NCBI GenBank assembly: GCA_963971285.1
Contig: OZ020254.1
Span: 17,452,932 to 17,516,931, forward strand
From: Astropecten irregularis
Lineage: Eukaryota; Echinodermata; Asteroidea; Paxillosida; Astropectinidae
Length of the DNA stretch: 64,000 nt
Direction of reading: 5' to 3'
Made by a program: the position numbers and the translations under genes. Within the stretch, counting starts at the first letter, position 1. Every line of letters starts with the position of its first letter. The notes beneath the pieces were generated by a model, which searched no databases, was not told the origin of the DNA, and saw only the letters and a list, made by a program, of their open reading frames with translations. This document shows, in pieces, positions 51,226 through 63,890 of this stretch.

Positions 51226-52555
51226 GGATATGGAATTATGATTACGAATTTAGTTTAGATTTACTCTTTATATATAACAGCACATCAATTCATGTTGAAT
51301 TTCAGCACGGTGCAGGTCATGACAAAGTGGGGTATCCACGATTCCAACATGTTAACAAACTAGCCTTACAGGTCTACCAGGGGGATCAAAGGGCCTCAAG
51401 GTATAGACCCTGGGGAGGAGACTTTCCAACCCCGGATCTGTTAACATGGGTTTCTTGCCTTATATTCGTCTACGGTCCCCAAAGGTGCATGCATGCACTA
51501 CTGCTGTGTAAATAATATATCCTGACTACGATCCCAACCGTTTATTAGTCGGCGTCTAGTGATATCAAGGCAGACAGACGTGCCCATAAGGAACTCTCAT
51601 TTGAGCTGTTGGGGTGATGTTCTGGCAATTACGCAGCACCTGCCCACGATTGCATGTTGCTCCCCTAGGTCCAACCCTCAATTTGAAATGTCAGACTCGG
51701 CAGCTCCTTCTACTGTTTAGAAGTGTGTTTTTTTCTGTTCACTTGACGCGATAAGCAGTAAGATGCGATAACATTTTTAAAGACTTAAATACCTGTCTAT
51801 GTGCTTTACTGATATATCATAAAGTTATCTCGATGTTGTACATTGCAGTTGAATTTATTGTAAAAAAAGGAAATTTTAATCAGTTTCTCTTGTAGTTTAT
51901 GATTATGATGATGATAGTAGAATGTCTTAATAATTACAAATGAGGTATTAGGGAGACATGTTAGCATCTTAAAGTGGACATTAGGGAGACTTAAGGTGAC
52001 TATTCGATGTCTCCCTTAGGTACCAGCTACCTTTTAGAGACATATTTCTGCTGTCCATATTTTAATATGGACAGAGAATTCTCTCAATATGAACAAATGT
52101 CAGTGTCAAGTTCATTGGTTTGGAGGATGTTTAGAAATAGGTAAGATTGTGTTGCACGACCCTATGGGACAGTCTCCCTAAGGTCCCATCCTCGGTTGAT
52201 ACAATCATTAAAATTATTAATGCGCATTACTCCCATGAAAAAGTGCATCCAGAATTTGGGATATTTTTTTTTAGGTTGTTAGTGCTTGTGTGTTTATTTA
52301 CCTAGTAATAGTATTGATAAATATATCACAAACTTCGTGGTTTATAAGCATGGACGTAGATCAACTGGGGGGGGGGGGGGGGGAGGAAGGGGTAGGGGGT
52401 TGCACCCCCAGGTTTTAATTTTTTATATTAAAAAAATGTATTTGTGCACAAACTTAATAATGGAAGTACGACCCATCTACAGGATCATACCGCCCAGGTC
52501 TGAGGACGTGTCTACGCTACTGTTTATAAGTAGCGTCATCCCGCGGAGACCAAGG
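51226..52555. other. intergenic, minor repeats only
   Basis: Irregular GGGAGAC / GTCTCCC motifs occur at 51950-52185 and a G run at 52369-52382. No gene is supported. Confidence 0.4.
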
Positions 52556-52556
52556 G

Positions 52557-52711
52557 CTCGATTTCACCGATTTCATCGTAACTAACTACATGTATCAATC
52601 GTAGGACTTATGATACATTACATCCCATGTATAGGATACGAAAGTTTAGGGCTATCCCTCGTAACTCGAGTTACGATCGATCGTAGGGCTTCGTGAAATC
52701 GAACCCGTGCT
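52557..52711. mobile_element. GATTTCAC MITE, copy
   Basis: GCTCGATTTCACCGATTTCA to AGGGCTTCGTGAAATCGAAC, with a CTCGAGTTACGATCGATCG core. Confidence 0.85.
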
Positions 52712-52823
52712 ACACGTACACTTATGAGCAACACGACTTTGGGCCCTGTGTACACTAGCAACATTTGGCCAACATGTTACCGAGATGTTGCTGCGACATG
52801 TTACCCAACTCGCTTTGCTCTGC

Positions 52824-53190
52824 TTAAAGGTAGCATCATACTTTGGTGAGAAACCAAAACAGAAATGTTCACAGATTTAGGCCTAGGCCTACGTATCACT
52901 TACAGGGTGATGAAGATGGTGCTGGTAGAAACATACCGTTACATTTTGTTTCGTCTGGAATGTGTATTTATCAAGAAATTAGTAAAACAACGACCGAAAA
53001 TCTTGTTGATCTTTTAAAAGATCAAAAATAAAAGAGAAAAGACTTAAGAAAAACTGTGGCTGTTTTTCACTGTTTTCTCATAAAGTGGGTACCGTATGGG
53101 ATTGAAATTTTCATAGTTGACTGTTACTGTGTCTGTCTTGATATTTTTGCCCATGAATCTGTAAAAACCAAAGTATGATATTACCTTTAA
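52824..53190. mobile_element. TTAA-flanked MITE (family A), full length
   Basis: TTAA-AGGTAGCATCATACTTTGG to CAAAGTATGATATTACCT-TTAA, with a central GATCTTTTAAAAGATC. Confidence 0.9.
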
Positions 53191-53770
53191 CGTAACTCAT
53201 AGCACTTCACAATCCTAGTGGAATGTTGTACATAAGGCCCCATGCTCTCTTTCCACTTGTGTCTGTCTTTAGCTTAAGCTCATACTGCATGCCATGTTCA
53301 CTATAACCAAAGCCATAAACGTGGTTATGCTCAGCAAATTCTGTCACCACCCACTGACATGAAGTAGATAACGTATTGCAACCCTTTTAAATTGAAGCCT
53401 TGTATGACAATTTTGCATCACCACCGTGCAAAATGTAGGTGGCTTATTTTATTAGATTTGAGGGGTTTCCGGCGCGGCGTAATAAATTACCCAAACCAAT
53501 GTAGCCTTCTGGAAACCGTCTCTTGGTGTTTATGATAATTACTTTATAAAATAACGAGGTGCTATTTGTGTTTACCCCAATGCCATTTCCGATGCTGCCG
53601 TATGGCTGACACCTGGTGGCACTGGTGTGTTGGGTCATTTATATCACAGCTAGCCTGATAATATAAATCAGTGTATATTGTATCAGACATATTGAGCTAT
53701 CATACTGTGTATAGGCTAGTTGTTCACTGCTGCATATATTAAGCTCTATATATCCACGGGTTTGAAGGTC

Positions 53771-54075
53771 TTAAAGGTATAATACATGATTGTTAATGGG
53801 CACTGAACAGCACTCACACTTTGTCTGATCCAATTATTGTAGATGACTTGATAAACCTGTGAAAATCTGTTTTCAATGGGACATCTGAGTCACGAGATAA
53901 TAGCGAAAACCAGACTCAGTTTTTCTTCTAAAATGTAGAGAATGGTTTTCATCTTACCCCGATATCAAAACTGTTGTCGGTCTTTGTTTTACGAATTTCT
54001 TGATAAATATTTCAGCATTTCAGGTGGAAATATTTCATCGGTATGTTTCTACGTGCACAATCTTCATACCCTGAG
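53771..54075. mobile_element. TTAA-type MITE (family A, divergent), right end lost
   Basis: TTAA-AGGTATAATACATGATTG and AACAGCACTCACACTTTGTC match 13260-13579. Similarity ends near CTTCATACCCTGAGTG. Confidence 0.75.
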
Positions 54076-54139
54076 TGAAAGGGGATAACTAAAACAACTC
54101 AAGTGAGGGTGTCCCTTACGTTTATTAAAAAAAACTCGT

Positions 54140-54318
54140 TCGGATGAACGATCTTTTTAAAAGACACTAAATCTTGATTTCCTTGAAAACCCCAGCATCT
54201 GATGAACCAAGATTTCCCATGGTGACTGTTTGCACTGTTTACGAACTGTTGAGTTCATTTTCTGTCTCAAACTCAATAATCTTTTGGAGGCCTTACAAAT
54301 TCTCTACGTTGCCTTTAA
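54140..54318. mobile_element. TTAA-type MITE (family C), right half
   Basis: CGTTCGGATGAACGATC to CTACGTTGCCT-TTAA. Same body as 46253 and 48187. Confidence 0.8.
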
Positions 54319-54475
54319 GCCTTTATCTGTGAAATAAAACAGGCACTGTAACCGTCGTGATGTGGATGACTGCTGCATATACTCCGAGCTTGTTGAGTGC
54401 ACATGAACATATCATGCGCTGGCTCAGGTGGGATTCGAACCCATGACCTTCTGCTCAAAAATAATAAATATTCAA

Positions 54476-54805
54476 ACACAGGAACGTTTTAAAACCGTAC
54501 ATTTTGACGGTATTTTAACGGTATCTGTGAAATTTCCAGTCCCCTACGGTGACCACTTTTGGAGAAAACCGTGAAAATGCCCACGATATTCAAACAAATC
54601 TTTTCACAGGTTTTTTTTATCTTCCAAAGATCAAATTCATTGTGGTCAATTGGTTTTACTCTTTTCTTGATAAATACAGCATTTCAGGGATAAATATTTA
54701 AAAAAGTATGTTTCTACCATCACCATATTTATACCCTGTAAGTTATAGGTAAATTTGTGAAGACTTCTGTTTCGGTATGCTGCCAAAGTATGATACTACC
54801 TTTAA
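54476..54805. mobile_element. TTAA-type MITE (family A), left end degraded
   Basis: Ends TGCCAAAGTATGATACTACC-TTTAAG. A further right-end fragment of the same family follows at 54838-54942. Confidence 0.8.
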
Positions 54806-55536
54806 GGAATTCGGCGTATTAGGATCTTCGTAGTTAGAGGTTTGTTTCTACCACCACCAACTTTATACCCTGTAAATTATACGTAAATCGAGTGTGAACA
54901 TTTCTGTTTTCGTTTCTCACTAAAGTATGATACTGCCTTTAAAACCAGCAAACCGAATCAGCGAACGGGAAGGTAGATGAGAACATCAACGTGATTATAT
55001 ACCATGCATGGTCAGGGTCAACTTAATCAGGTGAAGTTGCAATTAATAACATATAACCAGCACTCCGTGTGAGTGACCCCAATGAATGCCTTGCAGGTGC
55101 CAACCAAATTGATGGAATTAATATAGCGAAAGTGATTAACAATTTTTATTTCAATCTGCCTTCGTGGCTTATAGGAAGACCTGTCACTTGTATTTACTTC
55201 TGAACTGCTGATCTGCTTGACTATGCAGCTCGTTCGAGCATCTGGAGATGGTTTGCATTGCAACGAACCATGATATCAAGCGGTTTGGATGAAACAATAT
55301 CCCGTATCAATAGGATAAGTCAATGGACCCGTGTGATGTGACTTAGATAAATAATGACTAGTGAGTACTACTGCAACGCTATTAAAATGTTCACCTCTCT
55401 TTTATATTACATGTATATTAAAGTTACAACAGCCAAAACCAAGGCATGGATATAAATTGAGACCGGGCAAGTGTCTTCCTCAGCTTGATGAAGGCTAGCA
55501 GCCTGCATCTGATATGTAGCTACATTTCATTGGGTG

Positions 55537-55896
55537 TTGTGGCCTAATGGTCTGGTGTGTCGTACTCAAGATCTTGTAGTCAATCTACAGATTGTGGGTT
55601 CCAACCCCGTTACGGGCTAGTGGTGCTTGCATCCTTGGGCAAGATGCTTTGTCACATATTGCTCCTCTTCACCCAGGTGTAAATGGGTACCAGCGAGGGT
55701 AGAGATGGCTTTGTGGTTTGATTAGCCTGTATGCACTGAATACAGTTACCGGGGCTGTATACTCCCCAGGGAGTTGAGATGGTTTCAGGAATGTAAGTTA
55801 TGGCCTGATGACCAGGGATAATAATAAATTTGTAATGCGCAGTAGAGTATATTTATCTAGAAGCTGCTCAATATAAATGTCCTTTATTATCATTAG
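55537..55896 (+). mobile_element. tRNA-derived SINE, copy 2
   Basis: Head TTGTGGCCTAATGGTCTGG (A-box-like) and GGGTTCCAACCC (B-box-like), body CTTGGGCAAGATGCTTTGTC and GTGTAAATGGGTACC, tail ATATAAATGTCCTTTATTAT. Similar to 61590-61932 and 42973-43322. Confidence 0.85.
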
Positions 55897-55899
55897 TAA

Positions 55900-56400
55900 C
55901 ATCGTGACTCATCGTACTCTTAGCTTCTTAGCTAACATAAATTTTGCTGAGCCATGCTAGCAAAAATAAAATGCTTACAAACGTGCAAGAAGTCACATGA
56001 AGATTAGACAAGTAATTGAAGATGAATTATTTTTGACAGATGACTGAAACTGCTGATATGGTTGACATTGACACAAATGCCATTTAATTTCACTGTAAGC
56101 AAATTTCCAAAGTCATTTCTTTTGAGCAAATTCCAAGTCGACATGGCGTGAGAAATGGAGATATTTATACAGCGAATTCTTGACATAACAAACATCAGCT
56201 TGAATGTATATACTTATAGGTCTGCAACGCTAAATGTTTAAATTACCAAGACAGCACTTCCGCGTGGTAATGCCATTTTTGTTGTATATCTGCAACTTGT
56301 ATTTGCATGCTGAGAATCTAATGGAAACTATAGCATTGGTGACGATTAGTACACGTATAATTTCTAGACTAAAAAGACTAAAAGTGCCATTGTTGGCTGC
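55900..56400. other. no recognised feature
   Basis: AT-rich; nothing supported. Confidence 0.5.
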
Positions 56401-56406
56401 ACGTAT

Positions 56407-56737
56407 TTAAAGGTAATATCTTACTTTGGTTTTTATCAAAGAAATACAGATTCATGGGCAAAACTATCAAGACAGATACAGTAACAGTCATCTGTGAAAA
56501 TGTCTGTCCCATACGATGCCCACTTTTTGAGAAAACAGTGAAGAACAGCCCACAGTATTTCTTAAGTCTTTTCAGTAGTTGTTTTACTAATTTCTGGATA
56601 AATACAGCATTTCAGGCACGAAAATGTTAACAGTATGTTTCTATTTCTACCACCACCTTCTTCATACCCGGTAAGTATACGTAAATCTGAGAACATTTCT
56701 GTTTTGGTTTCTTACCAAAGTATGATACTACCTTTAA
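56407..56737. mobile_element. TTAA-flanked MITE (family A), internal deletion
   Basis: TTAA-AGGTAATATCTTACTTTGG to CCAAAGTATGATACTACCT-TTAA. The central palindrome is deleted. Confidence 0.88.
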
Positions 56738-57191
56738 ACATCAACGGTCAACGACATTGTCGCCTATCTAAAATAATCCAAACAAAGATTTTCAAGTGAA
56801 CCTTCCCCTGGGGAGGGGGAACTCCACCCCGTAGGGTCTACTCTGTACCGCCAGTGAAGACAATGTTTAGGCCTGCCTCTAATTTTGTAACTGCCACTTG
56901 GGATCAATTCTCGGTGGCGTGAGCTATTTTCACCTAACCTACATCTCCGTCATTGCCCTTGGTTATAGCGTGACATGTTATCCTGATAGGTAATATACTT
57001 GGTCTCTGTATGATTGATTGCTGGTGCAGTATCACAACGTATAACCATACTATCGTAGAGCAAATATTAACGTTTCGCTAATGATGGATTGGCTGTGAGT
57101 TTTTCTATCACATTTTGGGTGACTGAACAGCCGTCAAACGTAATGGTGTACCACAAAGTGTGGGTGCTGTTCCAGTCATGTTGTTTTACCT

Positions 57192-57744
57192 TTAAAGGGT
57201 CTATGCAATAGGAATATTATGACTTGAATATGTGCCAGAAAGCAACTGTTTTATGGGGCTTTTGATTTTACCCACTTCCTCACACTGTTTCAGGGTTAAC
57301 AACAAGTTTTTTGCTTTGTATGATAATTAGAATTTCCATATTCATGACACTGTGATGTCATCTGGGTATTTGAGAGCAGTAACCCAATTGATTTGAGCAC
57401 ACAAATTTGGGGTTGTTTTATAGGTTTTCTGACAAACACTTTCTTCCTCAATAGGTTTTGTGTGCCGAATATGTTCCTTTCACTCAACAGATGGTGTAAT
57501 ATTTTTGCCAAACCATTTCTGTGGGTTAAGTTTGCCTCTTCATTTGTTATGTTTTTTTTATTACATTTTTGTTGTTGGTTCCCCACATGAGCATGCATGA
57601 GAATCCCCATTTTCCAAAGCCATTCAAATGAAAACCAAATGCTGGTTTGAAACCAAAATAAGACTTGTCATTCATTATCTGTCAGTATATTCTCTGTCTG
57701 AAGGCAATAAAATTACCTGATTGAAAAAAGCACTGCATGAAAGG
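57192..57744. mobile_element. TTAA-type MITE (family D), uninterrupted copy
   Basis: TTAA-AGGGTCTATGCAATAGG at the left, GCACTGCATGAAAGG at the right. Reverse orientation to 2048-2787; it shows the uninterrupted sequence there. Its left TTAA is also the right TTAA of a family A fragment (57129-57195). Confidence 0.82.
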
Positions 57745-57906
57745 ACGACCTGCTTGATCACAGGCCTAAATCCTTCTTATGCTAAGTCCCCAATCCGCGC
57801 ACGTACGCTGCAGTTTGAAGGATTTTCAAAGCATCCTCTTCGAATAATTGAAGAAAAGGCGGCACAGACCGAGGATTACATCCCTTCTGATCAGTTATGA
57901 CATACA

Positions 57907-58274
57907 TTAAAGGTAATATCATACTTTGGTTTTTGTCAAAGAAATACAGATTCATGAGCAAAAATATCAAGGAAGATACAGTAACAGTCATCTGTGAAAA
58001 TTTCAGTCCCATACGTTGCCCACTTTTTGAGAAAACAGTGAAAAACAGCCACAGTATTTCTTAAGTCTTTTCTCTTTTATTGTTGATCTTTTAAAAGATC
58101 AAAAAGATTTTCGGTCGTTTTTTTTTTTACAAATTTCTGGATAATACACCATTTCAGGCGGACAAATTCTAACGGTATGTTTCTACCACCACCATCTTCA
58201 TACCCTGTAAGTTATAGGTAAATCTGTGAACATTTCTGTTTCGGTGTCTTACCAAAGTATGATACTACCTTTAA
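57907..58274. mobile_element. TTAA-flanked MITE (family A), full length
   Basis: TTAA-AGGTAATATCATACTTTGG to CCAAAGTATGATACTACCT-TTAA, with central GATCTTTTAAAAGATC. Confidence 0.92.
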
Positions 58275-58510
58275 AGGACTGGAATAAATTTCCTTGCAGC
58301 ATTGCTCAGCCATAAGACATTCAGGATTTATTAACATGACTCGTGGCATCCTCCAAAATTTAAAACTGGCGGCTGTCATGAAATATTAAAAGTGCATGTT
58401 TTAATATTTATTCTGAATGCATTTTGTTCCTCATTCTAGATATCCGTCGAAGTGTCTGACGAAAATTCGACCGCCCAAAGCAAAAGTCATTCTAATGAAA
58501 AAAAAACCCC

Positions 58511-58852
58511 AAGGTACTATCATACTTTGGTAGCATACCGAAACTGAAAACTCCACAGATTTACCTATAACTAACATGGTATAAAGATGGTGATGATAGA
58601 AACATACCGTTAAAGTTTGTCTGCCTGAAATGCTGTATTTATCCAGTAAAGAATAACACCATTGATCGTTTTTGATCTTTTAAAGATCAAAAATAAAAGA
58701 GGAAAGACTTAAGAAATATTGTGGCCGTTTTTCAAGATTTTCACAAAAAGTGGGCACCGTATGGAAGTGAAATTTTCACAGATGACTGTTACTGTATCCG
58801 TCTTGATATTTGTGCCCATGAATCCGTATCATTTCTATGATATTACCCTTAA
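58511..58852. mobile_element. TTAA-type MITE (family A), abutting a second copy
   Basis: AAGGTACTATCATACTTTGG to ATGATATTACCC-TTAA. The final TTAA begins another partial element (TTAA-AGTTAGCATCATACTTTGG, 58849 to about 59005). Confidence 0.82.
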
Positions 58853-59081
58853 AGTTAGCATCATACTTTGGTAAGGTTGATAGAACAGTTGCGGTCTGTG
58901 TATAATTTGAGTCATGAAATAAAAACAAACCTGTGAATATTTCAGATAAATTGATCATTGGAAACAGTAGAAAACAGTTCAAAACGTTTGCAATTGTTAA
59001 TACGCTAAATTGCACGGCAATTGTAAATATAATGTGTTTCCTTTGCTTTTATCACTTTCCTAACAAATTTCGCTTAATTTC

Positions 59082-59290
59082 GTTTCATGGCTTCTGACTG
59101 CCAAACGAACAAAGATAATTGACTATTGGGGTCACCACCAACGTAGGGCTGGATAGCTCAGTTGGTAGAACGACTGTACGGTATTCAGGAGGTCGCCGGC
59201 TCGAATCCCGCTCCAGTCAATATTTCTTTGTTCACTTTTCATTCAGACTTTAAATTCAGTCAGTTTCCCTTGTGGTTATTTGATGATTAA
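59082..59290 (+). mobile_element. single arm of the tRNA-like palindromic element
   Basis: TTTCATGGCTTCTGACTGCC to CCTTGTGGTTATTTGATGAT matches one arm of 6909-7384. The tRNA-like block is at 59147-59218, with A box changed to TAGCTCAGTTGG and B box to GGCTCGAATCC. Confidence 0.8.
59147..59218 (+). tRNA. tRNA-like sequence (pseudo-tRNA), third copy
   Basis: Seventy-two nucleotides, five or fewer differences from 7284-7355, with the same acceptor stem. Part of a transposable element; not expected to be a working tRNA. Confidence 0.5.
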
Positions 59291-59648
59291 ATTTCGCTTA
59301 GGAGGGCATTCCTCGTCTATCGATTGTTCTCTGTTGAAAAACAGAAAAAACGAACAATTTTGCCTAAGGGTAAAGACCCGTACCATCAAGGTATAGTGAA
59401 GACACTTTACAAAAGACTGGACTTTAATTGATCGGCTGTCAGGACAAATTTGTTAAATGTCCATCATTCTAGACGCCACACTTCCGCTTACGTTTGGTGC
59501 AATTTCAATGCAGTTATAGAAACTCATAACCGGTGGGCCAAGCAAAGCCAGGCTGACGGTCTCCGAAAGTGCTTTCACCGGGGCCCAGGGTGTAATTTGA
59601 CCACCTTTGTGAATGAACATCACTTTCATTCGCTTTGAAAGAGACATG

Positions 59649-59794
59649 GGGTTGGTTTCACGAAGCTCTACGATGGATCGTAACTTGAGATAGGAAGGAT
59701 AATCGTATCCTTCGACTTATTCGTGGGGCTTAAATGCATTACAAGTCCTACGATTGATAGTATTTACGATGAATTTGGTGAAATCGACCCCGGG
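59649..59794. mobile_element. GATTTCAC MITE, full copy
   Basis: GGGGTTGGTTTCACGAAGCT to TTTGGTGAAATCGACCCCGG. The 131-codon frame starting at 59754 begins inside it. Confidence 0.85.
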
Positions 59795-60910
59795 AGTCCG
59801 GGCAGAGCCCAAATTGAGAGAAAAGGGAGAGCGGTCAAAATTGCACAGTGTCCCCGTTGAAATCGATCTCAGCCACGGCCTGCGAGTATATCCGGGATGG
59901 GTCTTTTATTCTCACTACCCCCATCAGAATTACATTAGCGAACTGTTTCATTCCATTCACCTATACTGTCCACGAACAGTGTCAAAGGCCTCGGACACCG
60001 TGCCCCGAGTCACTTGCAATTTAGCCCGTAGAGGACAACCAAACATCTCCCGCTACTCCACGCGGGGATTTCTAGGGCAAACGTCGGCGCGTGTATCAAC
60101 GGAGGAAAGGTTTCAGCAACTTAGATCTTTTCGTTTGGGTGTCTTTTAAAGAAAATAACTGATGGACTTCTTGTTTGATGTTGTCTTCTAACATCTAGAA
60201 GATGGAAAGGGCCATTATCGTGAAACGTGTAGCGAGTCTGTTTAGAGGGTCGTACACGTCCATTAGCCATACCTAGTTTGACAGTGGCATTAAGTTGGTG
60301 TAATGATGTCCAGTCGCTGTGACAATAACAGCTACAACTGCCTTTTTGAATCCTTGATCTTAAAATCTTTCTTTTGCTTCGCCACATCTCCAGTTTTTTT
60401 TTTAAAGCCGTCGAAGGCAAAACAAATAAACACTTTTTGTAAAGATAAACAACGAACATCATAAATATATGAAACGTGCTGAGCAATGTGTTGCTTTTAG
60501 GGTGTATTGCTTTTATAGCTTAAACGTTAAATAGCAAAAAAATGTTAATTTGGTCCTATTTGCCAATAAGATTAAATGTTTGACATCATTGGTCGTTCAT
60601 GACAGCCAGTGCAGTTTGTGTTTGCCAAGAAAACAAACGTCTTTAGAGTTATAATCCAAACATTGACTCACAAAATGACGTCATTGTAAAGGGCGCCCTC
60701 TATCGGAGATTCAAAGGAGGAAGTTCGTTGTTAAATTGATATTTGAAAAAAAGACTTGTTTCTGTTGTTGATTTTTGGTTTCAAGTTCGTTTTGGTTTCA
60801 ACTCATCAGACCACATTATTTGGATGAAATCTTTTTCATGTAAGTTGTTGCTGGATTTAACACTTATTTCCGTCAACAAAACCACAGTAAACTTTTTAAA
60901 GGCAGTTAAA
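59795..60910. other. intergenic, no recognised gene
   Basis: Two overlapping opposite-strand frames (131 codons + and 121 codons -) and a 79-codon frame at 60743. None shows a family motif. A CRE-like TGACGTCA occurs near 60676. Confidence 0.4.
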
Positions 60911-60913
60911 GGA

Positions 60914-61028
60914 CCTGTTTGTTTCAGGCACGAGATCAGTGATCCTGCTTATCTGGATCCCATTTTAGCGTATCCTGCATAGTACGTGGATCTGCAGGAT
61001 CACTGATCGCATGCCTGAAACAAACAGG
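60914..61028. repeat. long hairpin, CCTGTTTGTTTCAGGCA arms
   Basis: CCTGTTTGTTTCAGGCACGA and GATCAGTGATCCTG on the left pair with CAGGATCACTGATCGCATGC and CTGAAACAAACAGG on the right. Confidence 0.88.
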
Positions 61029-61300
<272 letters not shown>

Positions 61301-61589
61301 GGCGCCAACTATGCCGGCAATTGTATATCATTCACAATGCTAATACTATACTGCCAACGTGGTAGCGACATTACGCTCATAAAGTTGATAATTTATATCA
61401 TTGACGTTGAAAACAAGGTTTTTTTTTCAAGAAGTCAAACGATCCAAGTGGTTTAGTCTATATGAAATTGTGGGGGAAAGTTTGGGTAATTTCACTACCG
61501 TTTATAACACTTACAGCTAATTATAAATAATCTACAAAATAATGTATAAACTGGCGCTTCGGCTTGTTATATGATAGCTAGTGGAGTAA

Positions 61590-61932
61590 TGTGGCCTAGT
61601 GGTCTGGTGTATCGTACTCAAGATACTGTGGTCAATTTGCGGATTGTGTGTTCGAATCCAGCCATGGGCTAGTGGTGCTTGCATCCTTCGGCAAGACGCT
61701 TTGTCGCATATTGCTCCTCTTCACCCAACTGTAAATGGGTACCTGTGATGGTAGAGATGGCTTTTTGGTTTGATTAGCCTCTGTAAACCCTACGGTTTGC
61801 CGGGGCTGTATGCTCTCCATGGAGTTGAGATGGTTTCAGGAATATAAATTATGGCCCAATGACCAGGGATAATAACAATGTACAGTGCTTTGATCTTCTT
61901 AGAGAGGCGCTTTATAAATGCCCGTTATTTTT
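61590..61932 (+). mobile_element. tRNA-derived SINE, copy 3
   Basis: TGGCCTAGTGGTCTGG head, GTGTTCGAATCC B-box-like, CTTCGGCAAGACGCTTTGTC and CTGTAAATGGGTACC body, GCGCTTTATAAATGCCCGTT tail. Confidence 0.85.
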
Positions 61933-62171
61933 AGTAGTTTTATACATGTAGACAACGGATCGGAGGGAGAAATGGACACAACCAAGCAGTTATCGTGTGT
62001 TTTCAAGGAAATAATGTCCTTTATTTTCGTTCTGGTATACTTATGTGCTGTATGCGCAATTTGGCCAGCGTGCAGAATAAGAGTTTGAGTGATATCGCTT
62101 GCTGTGAGAAGCGCGGTGCGTTTCCTGTATATACTATGGTGCAGCATGGCCATAGGACCTAAACGAGACCA

Positions 62172-62410
62172 GGGGAAATTTCATAGAGCTGCTTAGAACA
62201 AAAATTGCTTAGCACAAAAATAGCTTTCCCAATAAAACAAACCATCATTGCTAATTCCATTTGATATTCATGCTCAGCGAACAACAGCCAAAGAACAATT
62301 GCAAGTGATACACAACACACGGAAATTTGGTTGTTAATTCTGTTTTTACTAAGACAGAAATGTCATGCTAAGCGAACTTTTCTGCTAAGCAGCTCTATGT
62401 AATTGCCCCC
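62172..62410. mobile_element. GGGGCCAATTTCAT MITE, diverged copy
   Basis: GGGGAAATTTCATAGAGCTG to CAGCTCTATGTAATTGCCCC. Interior ATACACAACAC and TTTTACTAAGACAGAAATGT match the other two copies. Confidence 0.85.
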
Positions 62411-62886
62411 AGGTTTGAGACCAGGCTTGGGTCTTATATCGCTACCGCCATTTGAGGCCCACAAATCGAAATGAAGGCATTGAACCACATGACGAAACCG
62501 AACAAAAGCTCAAACTTGGCCATGCATCTCAAGCATTTTATTTCATTTAGGACACAAAATGGCAAAGGTAAAATAAATCCCAATCCTAGTCTCATGCCTT
62601 ATTCCGTAAAGACCCTTATTTTATCACGTGCCTAGCTATACATCTCAAACCATATTTGGTAATTGGTTAATACGTCATGAATATTTATGACACACGTGAC
62701 AAGAGTTTACTGATAAGGAAAGCGTGCTATGCACAATAATGCCAAAACGCATTGCCTTAGTGTTTATACAGAAGCACAGCTTGACACAGCGCAAACACTT
62801 TGAAACATTATTTTGGTATCTTGAAGTTGATGACGGCCCTGTTAAGCCTGCGTTTTTCCTTTGAGAAATTGACAAAAAGTCTTAGA

Positions 62887-63228
62887 TTAAGAGTAATTTC
62901 ATACTTTGGGTTTTGGATTGAGATTCAAAGGCAAAAATATCAAGAAAGATACAGTACCAGTAATCTGTGAAATTCCCAGTCCCATACGCTGTTCACTTTT
63001 TGAAAAAACAGTGCAAAACGCTCATGGAGTTTTTAAATATGTTCACATAAGTTATTTTTGATTAATTGCTTTTACCCTTTTTTCTCTCTGTTTTTAAATA
63101 CAGCATTGCAGGCAGAAACATTTCAAAAGTATATTCCTACCATTACCATATTTATACCCTGTAAGTTATAGGTGAATCTGTGAAGATTTCTGTTTTGGTA
63201 TGCTACCAAAGTATGATACTACCTTTAA
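62887..63228. mobile_element. TTAA-flanked MITE (family A), full length
   Basis: TTAA-GAGTAATTTCATACTTTGG to CCAAAGTATGATACTACCT-TTAA. Confidence 0.87.
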
Positions 63229-63399
63229 AGAAGTACGTAATTCTTTTTTGTTTTGTTAACACCATGCGACATACTGTATCTTGATTTGAGGATAAGTTCG
63301 TCTGGGACAGTCCACACCAAAGTTTAATAAGTTTGGTTCATTTTCAGCAAACTTGACCATAATCGGCGGTGAACATGTGTTAAAGGAACATTCCTTTAT

Positions 63400-63890
63400 C
63401 TGGGACGCGTTTTGTCGGTCTGAAATGTGAACATGATTCTGCGTTGGTTATTGGTTCGCCGTTTTGGTGACTCCAGTTCTGCTTCATTGACGTCATTGGT
63501 TCAACCGAACAAGAACCGAGGGAAGGGATTGGTTTACGGTCTGTCCAACATGGCGGTAAGGTAAGCTAAGCAGACTTCTTCCGCCGTGTCTGCTGCCACG
63601 TCTGTTTACATTAAATGATAAAGCGTTTTGGCGCTCTCTCTTAGCTATCTGTTCGTCAAGAGTGACGTCAGAAACACTTTCCTGGAAACGTCCTCCAAAA
63701 CGCGCCCTAGTCTCTCTGCACGGGAGTCAAGGAAAACCAACCCCTGTCAGCTGCAATCTGAATAGTTTACATGATATGACGTCGAATGAAGGATGACACA
63801 CACTGTTATTAGAAGGTGAATCCAATTCAGAGCTCATGGCCTACTCCTCGGAACAGCTCTACCGAGGTTTCCACCGGCGGCTGTGGCCCC
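63400..63890 (+). promoter_or_regulatory. promoter-like region
   Basis: Within about 300 bp there are two perfect CRE palindromes TGACGTCA (63488-63495 and 63663-63670), three inverted CCAAT boxes (ATTGG at 63450, 63495 and 63528) and a YY1-like AACATGGCGG at 63548. CpG is more frequent than in the flanking DNA. It follows the last MITE copy and precedes a short signal-peptide-like ORF. Transcription would run to the right, beyond the window. Inference from motif clustering. Confidence 0.4.

Noticed and set aside
59754-60149. 131-codon ORF
   Set aside because: Its start lies in a GATTTCAC MITE and it overlaps an antisense ORF; no family motif recognised.
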